Source of the DNA: an uncultured Lachnospiraceae bacterium
GTDB lineage: Bacteria > Bacillota > Clostridia > Lachnospirales > Lachnospiraceae
Direction: 5' to 3'
Assembly: GCA_910588845.1 (NCBI GenBank)
Contig: CAJURU010000062.1
Location: 1-6,944 of the forward strand
Length of the DNA: 6,944 nt
A model generated the notes under the pieces. The model was not told where the DNA came from. It worked only from the letters and a program-made list of their open reading frames with translations, and ran no database searches. Below, in pieces: positions 4,903 through 6,944 of this stretch; the stretch's first letter is position 1; every line of letters begins with the position of its first letter. The position numbers and the translations under genes are program-made.

Positions 4903-5947
4903 TAAAATGACATCTGAAATGAAGGATTTAGCTGAAGGGCAGATTAGAGAATTACAGAAAGAAATTAGTTTTGATACAAAGGATTATCCGATAGAGGTAT
5001 TGGTTGATAAATTTCGTGCAGATGATTTTTATATTCCTGAATATCAGAGAAAATTTGTATGGGATAATGCTAAAAAAGTAAGATTTATTGAATCTGTATT
5101 GCTAGGGTTACCTATACCGTTTATGTTTTTTTCTGATAATGAAGATGGTAGATGTGAAATAATTGATGGTGCCCAAAGGACTCAGACGTTGGAGGAGTTT
5201 TTGTATAATGATTTGATGTTGAATGGATTAGAAAAACTGACTTCATTGAACGGATTTAAGTTTACGGATTTACCGGAGATATTCCAAAGAAAATTTAAAG
5301 GACGCACTTTAAGAATAATTGTTTTAGCTGATACTACCACTATTGAAACCAGACAAGATATTTTTAATAGAATTAATACGGGTGGTACTCATGCTATTCC
5401 GAGTGAAATTAGACGAGGTTCTTATGCAGGAGCATTTATGAAATTTGTTGAAAAATGTGCTAAGGACGAACAGTTTAATAAATTATGTCCGATTAGTGAT
5501 ACAATGAAAAATAGATATGAAGATTCAGAATTGATAGTTAGATTTTTTGCATATTTGAATAACTATCAAAATTTTCAGCATGTTGTAGATGATTTCTTAA
5601 ATGATTTCGTACAGGGAAAAGAAAAAGAATTTGACAAAGATGCATATGAAAAAGAATTTAGAAATATGCTTAATTTTGTTGAAAAATATTTCCCATATGG
5701 TTTTGCTAAAACAAAGAATGCAAAATCAACACCTAGAGTACGTTTCGAGGCTATTTCAGTAGGTGTGGCATTAGCACTGAGAGAAAATCTGGATTTAGTA
5801 CCCGATTCAATGGAATGGTTGGGTTCGGAAGAATTTAAGAAACACACAACAACACATGCAAGCAATTCTCCTAAAAGAGTTAGTGGAAGAATTGAATATG
5901 TGAGAGATGTACTTTTAAAGGGTGATTGTAATGAGAATGACGCTTGA
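4889..5947 (+). CDS. DUF262 (GmrS/ParB-like) protein, stand-alone
   Basis: A 352-aa protein with a DUF262 domain, the fold of the GmrS half of type IV GmrSD enzymes and of the SspE and BrxU N-termini. Those use or bind nucleotide and control DNA cleavage. Visible motifs are YIPEYQRKFVW (48-58), PIPFMFF (75-81), IIDGAQRTQTL (91-101), IFNRINTGG (158-166), EIRRGSY (173-179) and RYEDSELIVRFF (209-220). The usual DGQQR box reads DGAQR, with Ala in place of the first Gln. No C-terminal DUF1524 HNH nuclease follows; the C-terminus (HTTTHASNSPKRVSGRIEYV...) has no H-N-H pattern. ATG 4889 has AGAGGTGA at 4878-4885 and overlaps the methyltransferase end, and the 3' end overlaps the HEPN gene. It probably acts in the cytosol as a DNA sensor or NTP-dependent switch for the HEPN partner. 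This is inference. Confidence 0.88.
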   Translation: MLKNDKMTSEMKDLAEGQIRELQKEISFDTKDYPIEVLVDKFRADDFYIPEYQRKFVWDNAKKVRFIESVLLGLPIPFMFFSDNEDGRCEIIDGAQRTQTLEEFLYNDLMLNGLEKLTSLNGFKFTDLPEIFQRKFKGRTLRIIVLADTTTIETRQDIFNRINTGGTHAIPSEIRRGSYAGAFMKFVEKCAKDEQFNKLCPISDTMKNRYEDSELIVRFFAYLNNYQNFQHVVDDFLNDFVQGKEKEFDKDAYEKEFRNMLNFVEKYFPYGFAKTKNAKSTPRVRFEAISVGVALALRENLDLVPDSMEWLGSEEFKKHTTTHASNSPKRVSGRIEYVRDVLLKGDCNENDA

Positions 5948-6620
5948 AATATATCAAGAAAGAATTGACGAAATTGAACTGTACTTTAATGCTTTAAAGG
6001 AGTTGTATCAGACACAATCTCAAGAATCAGAGCATTCATTTTATAATGCTGACTTTTTGAAGATATTAAAGGCGAATGCTTTGATAATGATATACAACTT
6101 GGTTGAGTCTTCAATAATGGGTGGCATATTAGAAATATATGATGAATTAAAGAACAGTGGGTATAACTACAAAGATGTAAGAAAAGAAATACAAGATATT
6201 TGGTTTTCCTTCAAGTTTAATCAAGTATATGATAAAACTGCTCATTATAATTCATATAGGGATAAAGCAGTTGAAATTATAAATGCAATTATGAGGAATG
6301 AACCAATAGAGATGGATCGTAAAGCAACAGATATTAGTGGAAATTTGGATGCAGATAAAATAAGACAAATTTGTAGTGACCACGGCATTACATATACTGT
6401 TGATTCTGCTTGTAGAGGTGGAGTAGCTTTGGAAGATGTCAAAAATAAAAGAAATCAATTAGCGCACGGCACAACTTCATTTGCGGAATGTGGGCGTTAT
6501 TATGCAATAGACGATTTAGAAAAAATAAAGAACGAAACTGTGATTTTTTTAAATGGTATTTTGCAAGGAATGAAAAAGTATTATGATGAAAAGACTTATT
6601 TAAAAGTGGTGAATAATTAG
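5931..6620 (+). CDS. MAE_28990/MAE_18760-type HEPN-family predicted nuclease
   Basis: A 229-aa mostly helical protein. Near the C-terminus, KNKRNQLAHGTTSF carries the HEPN motif RX4H (Arg174, His179), the catalytic signature of HEPN ribonucleases. The N-terminal helix IMIYNLVESSIMGGILEIYD (about 53-72), with a conserved YNxVE, fits the MAE_28990/MAE_18760 family. Between them are a helix (RKEIQDIWFSFKFNQVYDKT) and an insert (about 125-165) before the catalytic helix. I chose ATG 5931, which has AAGGGTGA at 5918-5925. GTG 5922 and ATG 5937 are alternatives. It overlaps the DUF262 gene by 17 bases, so translation is coupled. Family knowledge links it to restriction-like loci. I infer that it is the effector, cutting RNA on infection. 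DNA cleavage is not excluded. There is no signal peptide or membrane span. Confidence 0.85.
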   Translation: MRMTLEIYQERIDEIELYFNALKELYQTQSQESEHSFYNADFLKILKANALIMIYNLVESSIMGGILEIYDELKNSGYNYKDVRKEIQDIWFSFKFNQVYDKTAHYNSYRDKAVEIINAIMRNEPIEMDRKATDISGNLDADKIRQICSDHGITYTVDSACRGGVALEDVKNKRNQLAHGTTSFAECGRYYAIDDLEKIKNETVIFLNGILQGMKKYYDEKTYLKVVNN

Positions 6621-6630
6621 AAAAGAGTAA

Positions 6631-6654
6631 CTTTCACCAGTTTTGGTTAGAAAG
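6631..6654 (+). terminator. Weak hairpin just after the operon; possible terminator
   Basis: CTTTC-ACCA (6631-6639) pairs with TGGT-GAAAG (6644-6647 and 6650-6654) around the loop GTTT, with a TA bulge. It begins 11 bases after the HEPN stop but lacks a T-run, so it may act as an RNA-stabilising 3' hairpin or a poor terminator. Confidence 0.3.
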
Positions 6655-6865
6655 AGATGTCCTATTACGCAAAATGAGTACATGATTTTAGTAGAAAGCT
6701 ACCCGCTTACGTGAAGTTGGCGACAAAACTATATTTAGCAACTATTTCATAAGAAATATGAATCGTAAACGCGAGAAAAAGGGTTTATATATCGGAAAAA
6801 ATAGCGGAGAAACAAGATAAAAGGGATGAAAACAGTAAAAAATAGTTGCATGAGAATGGCGCAAA

Positions 6866-6918
6866 AAATCCAAACGTTTGGATTTCATACGTTATCCAAA
6901 CTTAAATAAAATCCAAAC
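6866..6918. promoter_or_regulatory. Cluster of four ATCCAAAC half-sites, two forming a perfect 20-bp palindrome
   Basis: ATCCAAAC lies at 6868-6875, 6894-6901 and 6911-6918, and its complement GTTTGGAT at 6876-6883. The first and inverted copies make a perfect 20-bp palindrome (6866-6885). TTGGAT (6878-6883) and TTAAAT (6902-6907), 18 bases apart, could be a promoter covered by these sites. An operator for a gene to the right, or arm-type recombinase sites, would fit. Confidence 0.5.
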
Positions 6919-6944
6919 CTTTTGAAGGAAGTACGGAAACCACA

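Larger units (their letters stand above)
6621..6944. other. 324-bp AT-rich non-coding stretch after the operon
   Basis: No frame here has both a ribosome site and protein-like composition. The longest small frames are 20-27 codons and one runs through the palindrome. It holds a weak hairpin at 6631-6654 and the ATCCAAAC half-site cluster at 6866-6918. It is probably the edge of the defence island and the control region of a gene beyond the window. Confidence 0.6.

Noticed and set aside
5600..5947. Hidden HNH/DUF1524 nuclease in the C-terminus of the DUF262 protein
   Set aside because: The only His residues cluster in HTTTH without the spacing or the Asn/Asp and second His of an HNH motif.
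3340..6728. CGACAAAA at both sides of the operon (3340-3347 and 6721-6728) as direct repeats of an insertion
   Set aside because: Only 8 bases, flanks do not match, and such a word is expected by chance in AT-rich DNA of this length.
6826..6909. 27-codon frame starting MKTVKNSCMRM
   Set aside because: The AAGGG touches the start codon with no spacer, it covers the perfect palindrome, and it has no recognisable features.
1..6944. CRISPR array, tRNA or rRNA genes
   Set aside because: No regularly spaced identical repeats with unique spacers and no cloverleaf or rRNA-like sequence was seen on either strand.

Overview
The window looks like accessory DNA from a Clostridia-type Firmicute, most likely a Lachnospiraceae-like gut bacterium. 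This is inferred from strong AGGAGG-type ribosome sites, moderately low GC, and a TnpV-like protein, a MobC-like relaxosome protein and an integrase remnant of the kind found in mobilizable elements of that group. No chromosomal housekeeping gene is present to confirm the taxon.

Left part (1-1569): an incomplete small minus-strand ORF sits at the edge. Next come two tandem, clearly paralogous XRE-type HTH regulators on the minus strand (153-383 and 460-771). They are divergent from a small two-gene plus-strand unit: a 52-aa protein at 908-1066 and a 159-aa protein at 1090-1569. The two products share a short beta-strand-like segment and have no function I can name.

Middle part (1570-3204): a decayed mobile element, mainly on the minus strand. 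It holds a C-terminal integrase remnant (2959-3204) cut at the arginine of the HxxR box, and an intact MobC-like gene 4 bases after it (2634-2954). Further on are a TnpV-like gene broken by a one-base frameshift (2060-2436), degenerate 54-bp repeats, a clear minus-strand terminator, and a strongly structured stretch at 1630-1686 that could be an oriT remnant.

Right part (3205-6620): base composition drops to AT-rich and a tightly packed plus-strand operon begins. It follows a terminator-like hairpin (3396-3430) and a near-consensus promoter (TTGACG, 17 bp, TATAAT) whose -35 box lies in a 13-bp tandem repeat. The order is: controller-like HTH protein, complete DNA cytosine-5 methyltransferase, DUF262 (GmrS/ParB-like) protein, and HEPN-family protein of the MAE_28990/MAE_18760 type with an intact RX4H motif. 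All three internal junctions overlap (1, 14 and 17 bases), so the four genes are probably transcribed and translated together.

This operon is the main item of interest. It has the layout of a controlled restriction-modification system but encodes no recognisable PD-(D/E)XK, HNH or GIY-YIG endonuclease. I infer that the methyltransferase marks self DNA, the DUF262 protein senses DNA or gates activity with nucleotide, and the HEPN protein is the effector, probably an RNase. That would make it a restriction-like or abortive-infection defence system carried as cargo in a mobile element. The gene pairing is, as I recall, known from comparative genomics, but I cannot say that the mechanism has been shown.

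The right end (6621-6944) has no convincing gene. It carries a weak hairpin after the operon and a cluster of four ATCCAAAC half-sites, two of them forming a perfect 20-bp palindrome. These look like an operator or recombinase-binding array for something beyond the window.
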